Shown here piece by piece: positions 1 through 8,944 of a stretch of DNA of 25,277 nt. Position 1 is the stretch's first letter. The number at the start of each line of letters is the position of its first letter. The stretch spans positions 1-25,277 of the forward strand of contig WBZZ01002358.1 in the NCBI GenBank assembly GCA_019918135.1, in the 5' to 3' direction. Under the pieces are notes generated by a model. It was not told where the DNA came from. It was given only the letters and a program-made list of their open reading frames with translations, and did no database searches. The DNA comes from Paulinella micropora. Lineage: Eukaryota > Cercozoa > Imbricatea > Euglyphida > Paulinellidae. Made by a program: the position numbers and the translations under genes.

Positions 1-49
1 GCGTTAAACGTCTGACCACGCTCGTTCCTTCTGCTCTATCTTCCCCTTA

Positions 50-50
<1 letters not shown>

Positions 51-89
<39 letters not shown>

Positions 90-123
90 CTCTTTTTACT
101 TCTTTCTCTTGTTATGTCGCTCG

Positions 124-168
<45 letters not shown>

Positions 169-240
169 CTCTCGTCCCCTCCGACTACGCCAAGATTTTA
201 TCTTTCTTTCTTTCTTTCTGGCTCTCTTTAGTCCTTTCTC
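51..240. repeat. Pyrimidine microsatellites, (TC)n and (TTTC)n
   Basis: Two runs of (TC)n lie at about 52-87 and 128-163, followed by TTTC repeats near 200-220. The stretch is almost pure pyrimidine on the plus strand. The small open frame through it encodes only Leu/Ser repeats and is not a gene. It lies just upstream of a host exon and is probably intronic. Confidence 0.9.
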
Positions 241-333
241 TCTACTCCTTCATCTGCACCGATATTCAAATCTAAGTCACATGTACAAGGATCTACTCAC
301 GTGTGCTCGGCGTGTTGTTGTTGCGCTTGCCAG

Positions 334-982
334 TTTGCTCAACGTCTGGACGTACCAGGCGGGTGTGGGTGCGGAGGCTGGTGTGGGGCAGGGTGAGGAG
401 TCTGTACCGTGGGAGATGAGCAGCTTCGCCGCGGGCAGCGAGTACAACTACGGCGGGCTGCCCATCAAGCAGAAGAGCGTGGGACAGGCACCGCCGCTGC
501 CCGTGGGCTACACGTTCCCGATCGTGACGGTGGACTCGCTGCGGCTGTCCGCTTGCCACTACATGAAGATCGACGTGCAGGGCATGGAGCTGGACGTGTT
601 GCGCGGCGCAGAGCACACCATCAAACAGTTCAGCCCACACATACTCTGCGAGGCCGAGGTACACACATACATACGTACATATTCAGGCATTTCATGCACG
701 CACTGCACGTACGCTGCCAGCAAGACCGCTAGTCAACGCCTTCGGCCGTTATGTATGTTATGTATGTTATGTATGTATGTATGTATGTATGTATGTATAT
801 ATGCATGTAGGCTAGTAAGGGAGATCGGACCGGCCAGCTGGACCCGGTCAAAGTGCGACTGGTGGAGGAGGTAGGCAGGCAGGCAGGCAGGTAGGCAGGC
901 AGATAGGTAGATAGGTAGGTAGATAGATAGATAGATAGATAGATGGATAGACAGATACACAGATAGACAGATAGATAGATAT

Positions 983-1015
<33 letters not shown>

Positions 1016-1344
1016 CAGATAGATAGATAGAGAGGTTGGTAGGTAGGTGGACCGAGGCACAGGCTGATGCGAGTGAAAGCATAAGCAAGCATGTATGTAT
1101 GTAGGAGCTGTTTGAGCTGCTGACGAGCTTCGTGCCTAGCTACCGCTGCTACCACCAGCAGCCCCAGCTCTGGAACCCCGACAACTTCAAGCAGGAAAAA
1201 AAAAATATCTTCGCCAATATCATGTCTTTCAACTTGATTTGCACAGCACAGTTCCGAATGCCGACAGAGAACAAATGTCGGGAGGTTAAGCACAACCCTG
1301 ACGGAAACTTGTGTGTCTTTGAGAGTTACAAAAGCCTCGACTAA
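334..1344 (+). CDS. FkbM-family methyltransferase, last two exons (5' part outside window or unseen)
   Basis: This is the C-terminal part of an FkbM-type SAM-dependent methyltransferase. Two exons are visible, 334-658 and 1105-1344. The donor is GAG|GTACAC at 658/659 and the acceptor is GTATGTAG|GAG at 1104/1105. Joining them keeps the frame in phase 0, ending at TAA 1342-1344. The first exon carries the family motif MKIDVQGMELDVLRGAE (about 563-613) and the preceding VTVDSL strand. The second carries CYHQQPQLWNPDNF and IFANIMSFNLIC, the usual C-terminal block of marine FkbM proteins. The SAM-binding glycine motif is absent, so earlier exons must exist. An acceptor at 332-333 (TTGCCAG) is a better 5' limit than the ATG at 281, because family-like sequence starts at LLNVWTYQAGVGAE. 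No lesion is seen, so it may be an active host gene. The methyl acceptor cannot be inferred. Confidence 0.75.
659..1104 (+). other. Intron of the FkbM gene, filled with tetranucleotide repeats
   Basis: The 446-bp intron starts GTACAC and ends TATGTATGTAG. It contains (ATGT)n near 751-800, (AGGC)n near 870-900 and a long (GATA)n/(GACA)n tract near 901-1035. The 3' splice site lies inside a short ATGT repeat (1091-1104) rather than after a classic pyrimidine tract. The minus-strand Tyr/Leu/Ser-rich open frames here are repeat translations. Confidence 0.7.
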
Positions 1345-1470
1345 CCATCCATCAGGTGACTGGGGTCACAGTTTGGCAGTGCTGGAGGAAACAGGTAGCA
1401 GCACTGGGTTGCTTGTTGCCTCTTCTCAGGGAGCCCGGGAGCGTGCAGGACTGGTCGGCCCTTAATAGCT

Positions 1471-1508
<38 letters not shown>

Positions 1509-1720
1509 CTTCCTTCTCGATTTCTTCATTTCTTCCTTCATTTCTTCCTTCATTTCTAAGACTTCCTTCCTTCCTTCCTTCCTTCCTTCATTCATTCATT
1601 CATTCATTCATTCCTTCCTCAGGCTTCATTCCTTCCTTCATTCCTTCCTTCATTCTGTACAATTCCTTCCCTGCTCATTTCTTCCTTCATTCCTTCTTTC
1701 ATTCCTTTCTCTGGAGCCTG
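1471..1720. repeat. (TC)n, (TTCC)n and (TTCA)n microsatellites
   Basis: About 250 bases of almost pure pyrimidine on the plus strand. (CT)n at 1471-1508 passes into mixed TTCC and TTCA tetramers up to about 1715. It lies downstream of the methyltransferase stop codon. The flanking open frames are translations of this repeat. Confidence 0.9.
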
Positions 1721-2155
1721 AGGCTGTGGCAATTTGAAATCTACGGAATCATAGAGTGCCATGTCCTGCACAACATCCGGAGTGCTCAGAGACTCGAAAT
1801 GTGTTGTCTTGCCGCCGGTAAATTACATTTTTAAGAGCTGAGGTTGGGATATATAACAATATTATGTAGGGCGAAGCGGTAGTTCATATCGTAAAAAAAT
1901 TTATGTTCGCCTGGACTTTTACGCAAGCACTGTTTTAATAGAATACTTGCCACTCGTAGAGCTGAGTGGGAAGCAGAAGAGATAAATGGAAGAGGTATCA
2001 AGAGATACAAAAAGAGAAAACATGAAGTGTAATAATAAAAAAATATTTTAAAAAAATATAAAAAATTATTTTTTTTTTTAAAAAGCAGTCACAGTTTAAG
2101 GTACATACTACCTTACTCGATAGTTATTATATGAGAGGTTAGTTGGGAATAGGAC
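1721..2155. other. Intergenic, no gene recognised
   Basis: I see no coding pattern here. It contains a very A/T-rich segment at about 2028-2082 with homopolymer A and T runs. It separates the host gene's flank from the first recognisable retroelement sequence. Confidence 0.6.
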
Positions 2156-2425
2156 AATGATCTTCTTCTCGTCGGAGAGGACTCTCTATACCGTGGACAG
2201 CTGCCCTGCATATAGTCTACTCGATATTAATATATGCTTGCCACGGGTAGAGTGGTAGCCACATCTGACAATACTTCTCGGAGAGTGTGAGGGTAAGTGG
2301 TCATAGTACAATATGTTTTTATCCGAGTTTGTGTTTTCTAATTTTCACAAAATAGAGATAGAGGTCGTAATACATTTAGTAGGACCTGCAGTAACTTATA
2401 CTAATTTACTTTGCTCCAGGGGGGG

Positions 2426-2651
2426 TGTTAGAACTAATAATCAATATTAATCGTTACACTGATGGGCCGGCAGTATAAGAGTAACTTGTGACGGTGTCGT
2501 TAGAGCCATTACTTATATCCGGCCAGTCACGTCATCGATCTGCGCGCCTTCTGTTGGTTTGGCGCGTCAAGTTATTATATAAAGCTTTGTTACTGCCGAC
2601 GCGGTCTACTGTGAGTTCCGGATCATTATATTAAGTTATATTGGTCAAACA
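2426..2651 (+). repeat. Copia LTR, copy 1
   Basis: The 226-bp LTR starts TGTTAGA after a polypurine tract (2418-2425) and ends TCAAACA. The second copy at 14726-14943 ends TCTAACA, the exact inverse of TGTTAGA, which fixes both termini. The best conserved internal block is GTCGTTAGAGCCATTACTTA. The LTR abuts a (TA)n tract on its right. Confidence 0.75.
2576..2584 (+). promoter_or_regulatory. TATA-box-like element in copia LTR copy 1
   Basis: TATATAAAG lies about 150 bases into the LTR, where a Pol II promoter of an LTR element would be expected. The matching place in copy 2 is degraded to TAGTAAAG. This is a motif match only. Confidence 0.4.
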
Positions 2652-2680
2652 TATATATATATATATATATATATATCATC

Positions 2681-2711
<31 letters not shown>

Positions 2712-2715
2712 CATC

Positions 2716-2748
<33 letters not shown>
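2652..2748. repeat. (TA)n tract with a duplicated longer unit
   Basis: Dinucleotide TA repeats are interrupted twice by TCATC and twice by a C (ATACATAT), giving a higher-order unit of about 38-40 bases repeated about twice. It sits exactly between the copia LTR end and the gypsy LTR end. Confidence 0.85.
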
Positions 2749-2985
2749 TGTAATGTCCCCAACGATAGCTCGTAAAAAGTCGGTAATACAACCAAACACA
2801 GTCCTCAAAAAATGAGAATGATGTCTCGTTATATTAGCTCAGTAAGCCAAAAAGGAAAACGGCAACAGACCAGGAATAAAATGGCATCAGGTCCAATCCG
2901 GACAAATAATACTGAAAAACAAGCTGGTGCACCTGTCACCAGGAAAAGATACTTTTTACCTGCTATCCGGGGGGTGATGCCTACA
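2749..2985 (-). repeat. Ty3/gypsy LTR, copy 1 (3' LTR of a minus-strand element)
   Basis: This 237-bp LTR is the reverse complement of 17873-18109, with about seven substitutions and two one-base indels by eye (roughly 96% identical). Read on the minus strand it begins TGTAGGCATCACC and ends GGACATTACA, so TGTA/TACA form the short terminal inverted repeat. A purine tract lies directly upstream on the minus strand (2986-2997), and there is no primer-binding site on the other side. It is therefore the 3' LTR, with the internal region to the right. Confidence 0.88.
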
Positions 2986-3318
2986 GTACCCCTCCCGATT
3001 TTATGACGGAAATAGCATTTTCGTCATACACCTTCTGATTTCTTTCTGTAAATAGTATGCGCTATGGAGTCATGCCACACAGCGCATCGACCCACGGATA
3101 GACGCTAAAAGACGATAAATATATCCTCATACGGCACGTCAAAGCGGATTCTCCAGCCATTCTTGTAGATTTTTGAACTCCTTCCCCTCAATCTCTTTTT
3201 TTTTCTTTTTTTCTCGGCAGTATGTCAAGAACAAACGTACTATTAATAAAAAAATACAAGCAACGTGGTGCTGTAGTACGATTCTCCCTTTGATCTCCTT
3301 CTTCTTCTTATTCTTATC
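2986..3318 (-). mobile_element. Internal 3' end of the minus-strand gypsy element, with polypurine tract
   Basis: On the minus strand the sequence next to the LTR reads CGGGAGGGGTAC (2986-2997), a good polypurine tract. Further in, I see no long open frame, only a short one near 3110-3180 that cannot be identified. By position it should be the element's 3' untranslated or C-terminal region. It probably continued into the minus-strand gypsy sequence at 9712-11262 before the LINE inserted. Confidence 0.5.
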
Positions 3319-3391
3319 ATTATTATTATTATTATTATTAATGGAGGCACATGTCCAGGATCTGGATCTGATGCTATAGTCTGAGGAAGCC

Positions 3392-3430
<39 letters not shown>

Positions 3431-3455
3431 TATTATTATTATTATTATTATTATT
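3319..3455 (+). mobile_element. Minimal LINE 3' end (51 bases) embedded in (TTA)n
   Basis: Bases 3341-3391 match the last 51 bases of the LINE (9514-9564) exactly. They include the stop codon of the LINE polyprotein and the 3' terminal stem-loop. The unit is preceded by (ATT)n at 3319-3340 and followed by (TTA)n at 3392-3455. It is either an extremely 5'-truncated LINE insertion or a duplicated terminal unit. The full LINE begins immediately afterwards. Confidence 0.8.
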
Positions 3456-3506
3456 CTGGAGGGTGCACAAGATGGCACTCCATGGGAAGAGGAGGTGGTT
3501 GGGCCT

Positions 3507-3544
3507 CTCCCCACGAAGGTGACCGCTTGGGGAGGGCGGTCACC
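3507..3544 (+). ncRNA. Candidate pseudoknot near the LINE 5' end
   Basis: Two perfect stems interleave. CTCCCC (3507-3512) can pair with GGGGAG (3529-3534). GGTGACCGC (3518-3526) can pair with GCGGTCACC (3536-3544). Interleaving gives an H-type pseudoknot about 50 bases from the apparent start of the element. Known LINE leaders sometimes carry HDV-like self-cleaving ribozymes, which are pseudoknotted. I could not fit the full HDV-like fold by hand, so only the pairing is asserted. Confidence 0.4.
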
Positions 3545-3567
3545 GGGATATGCGCAACTCTCAACTG

Positions 3568-3710
3568 GGCATTTACTCGGTAGGGGTTCGGCCAGGCAGG
3601 TTGTGGGGTTGTCTGTTGGATTGTTGGTTGGCTCGTTTTTCTTGGCTGTTGGTTTGGGTCTGGTTTCCTGGTTAGCCCATTTTCGCCGAATTTCCTGCCG
3701 AGTAAATGCC
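3568..3710 (+). repeat. 13-bp perfect inverted repeat in the LINE leader
   Basis: GGCATTTACTCGG at 3568-3580 is exactly inverted at 3698-3710, with 117 bases between. As RNA it could close a long-range stem enclosing a T/G-rich segment. A small TIR element is an alternative, but no target duplication is evident next to the ends. Confidence 0.55.
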
Positions 3711-3773
3711 TGGGGGCTTCCAGTTCCGGTTTGGTGATCTTGTTGAGGTGAGCATTCGGAGGAAACAGTACCG

Positions 3774-3879
3774 AGATGGGTTGAAGATAGGATTCACATT
3801 GAGCCGAGATGGGGCTGAGTTGACCTGTTCCAACTCGGCTCCATTTCGGCTTCATGTTAATCCTATCTTCATCCTATCT
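3774..3879 (+). ncRNA. 49-bp imperfect hairpin in the LINE leader
   Basis: Arm 3774-3822 pairs with arm 3831-3879 around the 8-base loop ACCTGTTC. Counting by hand gives 41 Watson-Crick pairs, 5 G.U wobbles and 3 mismatches. All five wobble-type differences are G.U on the plus strand, the sense strand of the LINE; none is the A.C type expected if the minus strand were the RNA. The outer arm is GAAGATAGGATT and its inverse. It resembles a structured leader or a small-RNA precursor. The pairing is visible; the role is inference. Confidence 0.65.
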
Positions 3880-4446
3880 GGGTTTTGTCTCCTCCCTATC
3901 TTCGCTTCTTCGGGGTTGCCTAACTGGAACACATGATGAGCGCACGTTGGAGAGGGGCTTCAGTCGGTCCCAATGCCTTGCCAGTGCCTTGCTGCGTTGC
4001 CGTGCCTTGCCCCATGCATTCACACCCTCCACCGTTGCATTTCTAACTGAGCAGCTTCGGCTGGGATTACTATACTTGTCTGTAAGACCCTATAGGTACC
4101 GCTAGGTTCGCGCCTTCTATACCCACGTGGGGGAAGGAGTTTCAGCGGCACGCCGTCCGATCTGGCTCCACTCGGGGACACCCGTACCTCATGATGTGTA
4201 TTGTTAGGAGCAGCTGAAAGTCCATAAGGCATGAGAGTAGAGGCGTTGGCGATGCGATGGAGAGTGTGTGTAGTGCGTGAGGCAGGTTCTGGCGACGCTG
4301 GGGGTGCTGGCGGGCGCCGAAGGGCACGAAGCGACGCGGCAGCGTCCAGTGACACCGGCGGAAATGCGTGTAGTGTGTGTTGCAGATACCGCCGATGCTA
4401 TTTGCATGGACGGGCGCTTTCCTCGGCGTAAAGAGGCGCGGCGGTG

Positions 4447-6177
4447 ATGGCCAGCGACATTGGCCGTCTACTACTCTCAATGGATTACAAATACGCGAAG
4501 CACGGAGCTACCACTGTGGCCCTTATGGGACAAGGTAGAATCGCCGAAGACCTGGACAATCCCCGTGGGAATGCCTCTTCGACGGGCTCTGGCCCGATGT
4601 CCCAGGATGGGAGGATGAGGGCTCGCGTATATGACGGAATTCCTGAACCACGTGGAGAGGCTATCTTAGCTGCGCCTCATCCTTCCTCCCCAAACCTGGC
4701 ACACGGGTCGGCGCTTCAACATAAGGCGAGCGGCGCTGTATGGCAGATGGCACCGCCGCCTCGACGGTACCGGCGGGTAGATCGGTACGACAAGGACGGG
4801 CGTAATCTGATTGTCTGGGGGCTCTCAGAACGCGCCAATCTACAGGAGATCGCCTCCAAAATGAGCGGTCTTGGTCTGGTGGTCCCGGTAATGGAGTGGC
4901 AAGGCCAGCGAATGTCTCGTCACCTGGAGCTGGTCTACGAGGACGATGACAGCAGGCAGACGGCGTTGCAGCAACTCAAACATCTCAAATTCTTCGGCAG
5001 AGGGGTCAATGTGGCCCTTGGGCGCAGGTTCAGGGACAGGGAACGTGTCCGAAGGCTTATTCGCATCCATCTGCGTGGGGAAGCGGCGGTCCGGAAGGAG
5101 GAAGCTGCGACGGGATATCGCGTCTTGCCTCTGCATGAAGAATGTGTCGATGATGTGCAGGTGGTGTCTTCGGAATTGGCTGCCGATGCACCTAAGTGTG
5201 TGTCTGAGTGTGCTGATGTGCATGTGGTGCCCCTGCATTCGGCGGCCAGTGCAGTGGGGGACCAACCTGCGCAAGCACCTGCAGAGGGGGGCAGCACGAG
5301 GGCGGAAGCCAAGCGCGGCCGTCGGGTCCGGAAACGAGCCAAGAAGCACCGCTCCAAGCAGTTCGATACCGGCTTCAAGCTACTCGTCGCGAGTCACAAC
5401 TGGCAGGGTAAAACGGGATACGACAACGTAGGCACGGCGGAATGGGCATCATTCTACAAGCACGAGGGCTGGCTAGTCATCGGGGCTCAGGAGCACCGCA
5501 TGGGCAAGAAGCAACTTTCCAAATGCAGCCTGGATGGATTCCGGATTTTTGGAAAACCTGCGGAGGTCAGCGAGAAAAATCGCTGCAAGGGTGGGGTTCT
5601 ATTCGCGGTGGCTAACTTCCTTGGTCCGTATTGCAACCTGGTGTCAGCCCCCGTCGACCACCGGCAGCAAGTGTGGCTGCGTATCGCCTCGGGTGTTACC
5701 GGCGCTCAGGATATCTATGTGGGCAACGGCTACTTTCCCCAGGAAACGCAGGAAGAAGAGTCGTCAGAGGCGTATGCGGCCTGGCAGGCAGCTATAGCTT
5801 TTTTTGGAGCCAAAGGTCTTGTGGTCACGGTGGCGGATACCAACGCGAAGCTCGGGCCGGCATGCAGCCGAAAAGAGGAGGGCATCGTCGGTCAGCACGG
5901 GGAGGTCGATGATAAGGGAGCACCGGTACGTTCGGAGAACGGCAAGAGACTCGCGGCTGTCCTCGTCGCTACGGGCCTGCGAAATCTGAGCGGCTTCTCG
6001 TGCCCAGTGGAAGGGTCCTACTGGTGGTCCCGGCGTGAGCAGCGCGGCATGGGCACAGGCAAGCACCTCCTCGATTACATCTGCGCGTCGCCTGGCTTGG
6101 CATCTGGAGCAAAGTTCGGAGTATGCGAAGATGATCTTGATACGGACCACAAGGCAGTATGGGCCGAACTGACGTGA
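4447..6177 (+). CDS. LINE polyprotein N-terminal part: RRM-like domain and AP endonuclease
   Basis: This open segment of 576 aa starts at ATG 4447, since the frame is closed by TAA at 4429-4431. Residues 1-110 are low in recognisable features. About 115-205 form an RRM-like nucleic-acid-binding domain, with GRNLIVWGLSE, LELVYEDDD and the arginine-rich RRFRDRERVRRLIR, like the RNA-binding part of L1-type ORF1 proteins. A basic linker (RGRRVRKRAKKHRSKQ, about 293-308) could be a nuclear localisation signal. About 313-576 are an apurinic endonuclease-like domain that nicks target DNA to prime reverse transcription. Visible catalytic positions are N in ASHNW, E in GAQEHR (5491-5493), D and N in ADTNAK (5836-5844), LDYI, and DH in DTDHKAVW (6145-6150). 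TGA at 6175-6177 interrupts the frame just after the endonuclease; the same frame resumes into RT. Confidence 0.85.
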   Translation: MASDIGRLLLSMDYKYAKHGATTVALMGQGRIAEDLDNPRGNASSTGSGPMSQDGRMRARVYDGIPEPRGEAILAAPHPSSPNLAHGSALQHKASGAVWQMAPPPRRYRRVDRYDKDGRNLIVWGLSERANLQEIASKMSGLGLVVPVMEWQGQRMSRHLELVYEDDDSRQTALQQLKHLKFFGRGVNVALGRRFRDRERVRRLIRIHLRGEAAVRKEEAATGYRVLPLHEECVDDVQVVSSELAADAPKCVSECADVHVVPLHSAASAVGDQPAQAPAEGGSTRAEAKRGRRVRKRAKKHRSKQFDTGFKLLVASHNWQGKTGYDNVGTAEWASFYKHEGWLVIGAQEHRMGKKQLSKCSLDGFRIFGKPAEVSEKNRCKGGVLFAVANFLGPYCNLVSAPVDHRQQVWLRIASGVTGAQDIYVGNGYFPQETQEEESSEAYAAWQAAIAFFGAKGLVVTVADTNAKLGPACSRKEEGIVGQHGEVDDKGAPVRSENGKRLAAVLVATGLRNLSGFSCPVEGSYWWSRREQRGMGTGKHLLDYICASPGLASGAKFGVCEDDLDTDHKAVWAELT

Positions 6178-8944
6178 AGCGGCCAGCGCCGGCCAAAGCG
6201 GGCTGCGAAACCTTACAGGTCCTTTCGTGTGGATAAGCTAATTGGTGCTGGTGTCTCTGGTAATGATCACGCTGCGAAGCAAGCGCTGGATTATCTACGC
6301 GACAAGTTCGATGACGTATTCCAGCATTGCCTACAGAAGCTTGGAGTACATCAGCTGCCTGAGCTTGACCTATCGGGTGGTGCCGACAGCCAACGGGTGG
6401 TAGATGACGTCACCGAGCGAGTGGCGCAGTCCTTCCGAATGGCGGCGCACCGGGTCCTTGGCTCCAGATGTATACGACCCCGTTTCACCAACAATTGGTT
6501 CGACGGGGAGCTAAAGGAGCTCATTCAGCAGCGCCGGGAGGCCTACGCAGCATACAGGAGGGATGAATCGAATGCGGAAGCCCGTCTGAATTGGCTACGG
6601 CTCCGCAAGCAAATTCGGAAGGTAACTCGGGCCAAGAAGTCCGCCTCCTTCAAGCAAGTGCAGGAAGAAGCGGTCAAATGTCAACGCGAGCAATCCTCAA
6701 AGCGCTTTTGGCTACTCGCGAAGCGGCTTGGCGGGGCACGCAGAACGAAGGTCTCCGCGCCGGTGCAAAGGGAGGATGGCTCACTGGCGTGTACGCTGCC
6801 GGAAAAGGTCGCGCGGTGGGAGGAATTTCGGAAAAATTCGGTGAAGCCATGGGAAAATCCGGCAAGTGCGGCTGTTGTGGTGGAGTGCTGTGCAGAAGCA
6901 GGCTCGCTGGAGTGGGAGGAAGCCGAAGCTAAGCGGCAGTTCCACTGGAACGATCGCTTCAGAGATGAGGTGGCCCGGGCTATGAAGGAGCACGAAGTAG
7001 GTGAAGACACTTGCGAAGAGCTGGACAAGCCGTTCACGCAAGAGGAGGTCCTTGCAAGGCAACGTGCCCTGAATAACCACAAAGCTTGTGGCGAGGACAA
7101 AGTGAAGAACGAGATGCTCAAGTATGGCGGCGCCTACATCAATGGCTACTTAACGCAGTACTTCAACTGGATTCGAGAAGCCGAGAGGACTCCAAAAGCT
7201 TGGGGCAAGGGAATCATCGTCAATATCCCCAAGGGTGGGGATCCTACGGATCCTGACAACTGGAGGGATATCTCGATTATTAGTTGCCTTGGTAAGCTGT
7301 ATCTGTCCTTATTAGCTACTCGTCTAACGCTCTTCGTGGATGGCCCGGATAAGCTACGTCCAGAGCAGGGAGGCTTCCGCCCGGGGCGTCGCACTACGGA
7401 TCAGGTCTTTGCCCTTTGGCAGAGGTTGAAGGGCGTCAGCAGCAGAAGCGGGAGTCGTATGTCCTGTTCGTCGATCTACGCAAGGCTTTCCCGTCTGTTT
7501 GGAGAGATGGTCTATTTGAGAGGCTCTGGAAGCTGGGTGTAAGGGGCAAGTTCTGGCGCACGCTACGCAGGTGCTACGAGCAGACTTCGTCGCAAGTGCT
7601 AGTTGATGGAGCACTCACCTCCGAAGTACTGGAGGGTGTAGGCGTCCAACAGGGTCCCCTCTCTCTCCCACACTCTTCAACGTCTTTATGGATGAGCTGT
7701 GTGATCGGCTGGCGAGTGCCCTCAAGATCACGGATGTGAAGCGGCTGAACGACATCAAGGCACTTCTATACGCGGACGACGTGGCCCTCATCGCTCACAG
7801 TCGCACCGAGCTCCAGAAGATGGTCAATGTTGTGGCCAAGTTCGCGGAAGATTACCGGCTGGAAGTCAACTTGAAGCCCGGCAAGACGGAAATCATGCCC
7901 ATTTACACGTCGAGCAAGGCGAAACGACCAAGTATCAGGGAGCGAGGTGAGCCCGTGGTGTGGTTTCGCGGCCAGAAGCTTTGTGTCACCAGTCAGTACA
8001 AGTACCTGGGATTGGTTATCACCGACGACCTGAAGTGGAAGGAGCAGGCCCTGCGGGCTACGCGTGTCACTGAAGTCGCCACCGCAGGTTGGTACTCTTT
8101 GTGGTGTGCATGTGAGATACAAGCTAGGTATCGTCTCATGTGCTGGAATCAACTTGTGGGGGCCAAGCTGAAGTACGCCTTCGATGTCTGGCGTGCCCCC
8201 GTATCGCAGCTCACCAAGCTGGAGGCAGCAATGCTGCGCCCCATGAGGATGATTCTCGGCATCAGCCCTAAGACAAGCAAGTGGATTACACTCTTTCTGG
8301 CGCGCTCTTTGAGTGCGGAGCGTTTGCGGCGGGCGGCGCAACTGAAGTTCTATGGACGGCTGCGTGTTCTACCGGAGAAGCGATTTCCTGTCATCGCATC
8401 TCAAGTCAAATCCGACTGGACTGTGGAGGCCGAAGGCGCTATCAGGGACTCAATGGATCTACAACAAGGGCTTCAGGAGCTCCTAAATAGCTCAGAGAAG
8501 GACCTCGAGGGTTGGAGTTCGACTGTGGACAAGTGGGCCCTTCAGCAGGACCTCAAGATGGTGCAGCAACTGATGTGGGACAAGCGAGAGGCAGGCAGCG
8601 ATCTTACTGATGGCCTGCGAGTCATCCTAAGACAAGTCTTTGGAACTAAGGAGTTCCCAAGATGGGTAGCCCTTGATGATGCGCATTATAATCTGCTTCG
8701 GAGAAGGTTGCTCAGCTGCAACAACCGCCTTCGGTTGTACCGCAGCAAGTTGGTCAGTGGCATGTCCCCTCGCTGCTTCTGTTGTCATGATGATGTCAAT
8801 GAGTCCCTTGCGCACTTCTTATGGGATTGCCCCATGCATGAGGGGAGACGTAAGCAGCTGTTGCTGAGTATGCAGAGGCTCGGTGGCATGGCTGTGGGGG
8901 TGCTGAGGGGGATGGAGGGAGTGAGGAGGGTGGTGAGGTCGTAG
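6178..8944 (+). pseudogene. LINE reverse transcriptase and zinc knuckle, broken by two frame changes
   Basis: This is the reverse transcriptase that copies LINE RNA at the nicked target. It continues the endonuclease frame after the TGA. The first section runs to about 7418, including DKVKNEMLKYGG, INIPKGGDPTDPDNWR and EQGGFRPGRRTTDQ. The frame then changes at about 7415-7420. The second section holds the first catalytic aspartate (FVDLRKAF) and QQG-PLS, up to about 7665. A two-base change in a CT run there moves the frame again. The third section has FNVFMDEL-type sequence, the catalytic YADD (7769-7780), a thumb region and a CCHC knuckle, C-X2-C-X9-H-X4-C (8774-8830). The third section is then open to TAG at 8942-8944. 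All core motifs survive, so decay is recent or limited to small indels. Confidence 0.88.

Larger units (their letters stand above)
2156..2651 (+). mobile_element. 3' end of a Ty1/copia-type element (non-coding tail, polypurine tract, LTR)
   Basis: This segment is a diverged copy of 14480-14943. Shared landmarks in the same order are TCTTCTTCTCGTC, GAGAGTG.GAGGGTAAG, TTTTCACA.AATAGA, AGGACCTGCAGT, the purine run CCAGGGGGG and the LTR. The second copy lies directly downstream of copia RNase H sequence, which is the reason for the copia assignment. Only the 3' end is present; the coding region is missing, so this is a truncated relic or recombination product. Confidence 0.75.

Noticed and set aside
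281..333. ATG at 281 as the start of the methyltransferase
   Set aside because: The residues before LLNVW do not fit the family, the SAM-binding motif would be missing, and a good acceptor ends at 333.
729..1293. Long minus-strand open frames rich in Tyr, Leu, Ser
   Set aside because: These are translations of the GATA/ATGT repeats in the intron, with no protein-like composition.
3243..3470. Minus-strand open frame rich in asparagine (also 9458-9649)
   Set aside because: It is only the translation of the (TTA)n tracts and the 51-base unit on the opposite strand.
3568..3710. MITE with 13-base terminal inverted repeats
   Set aside because: No target-site duplication is seen and the segment lies inside a leader with other paired structures, so an RNA stem is at least as likely.
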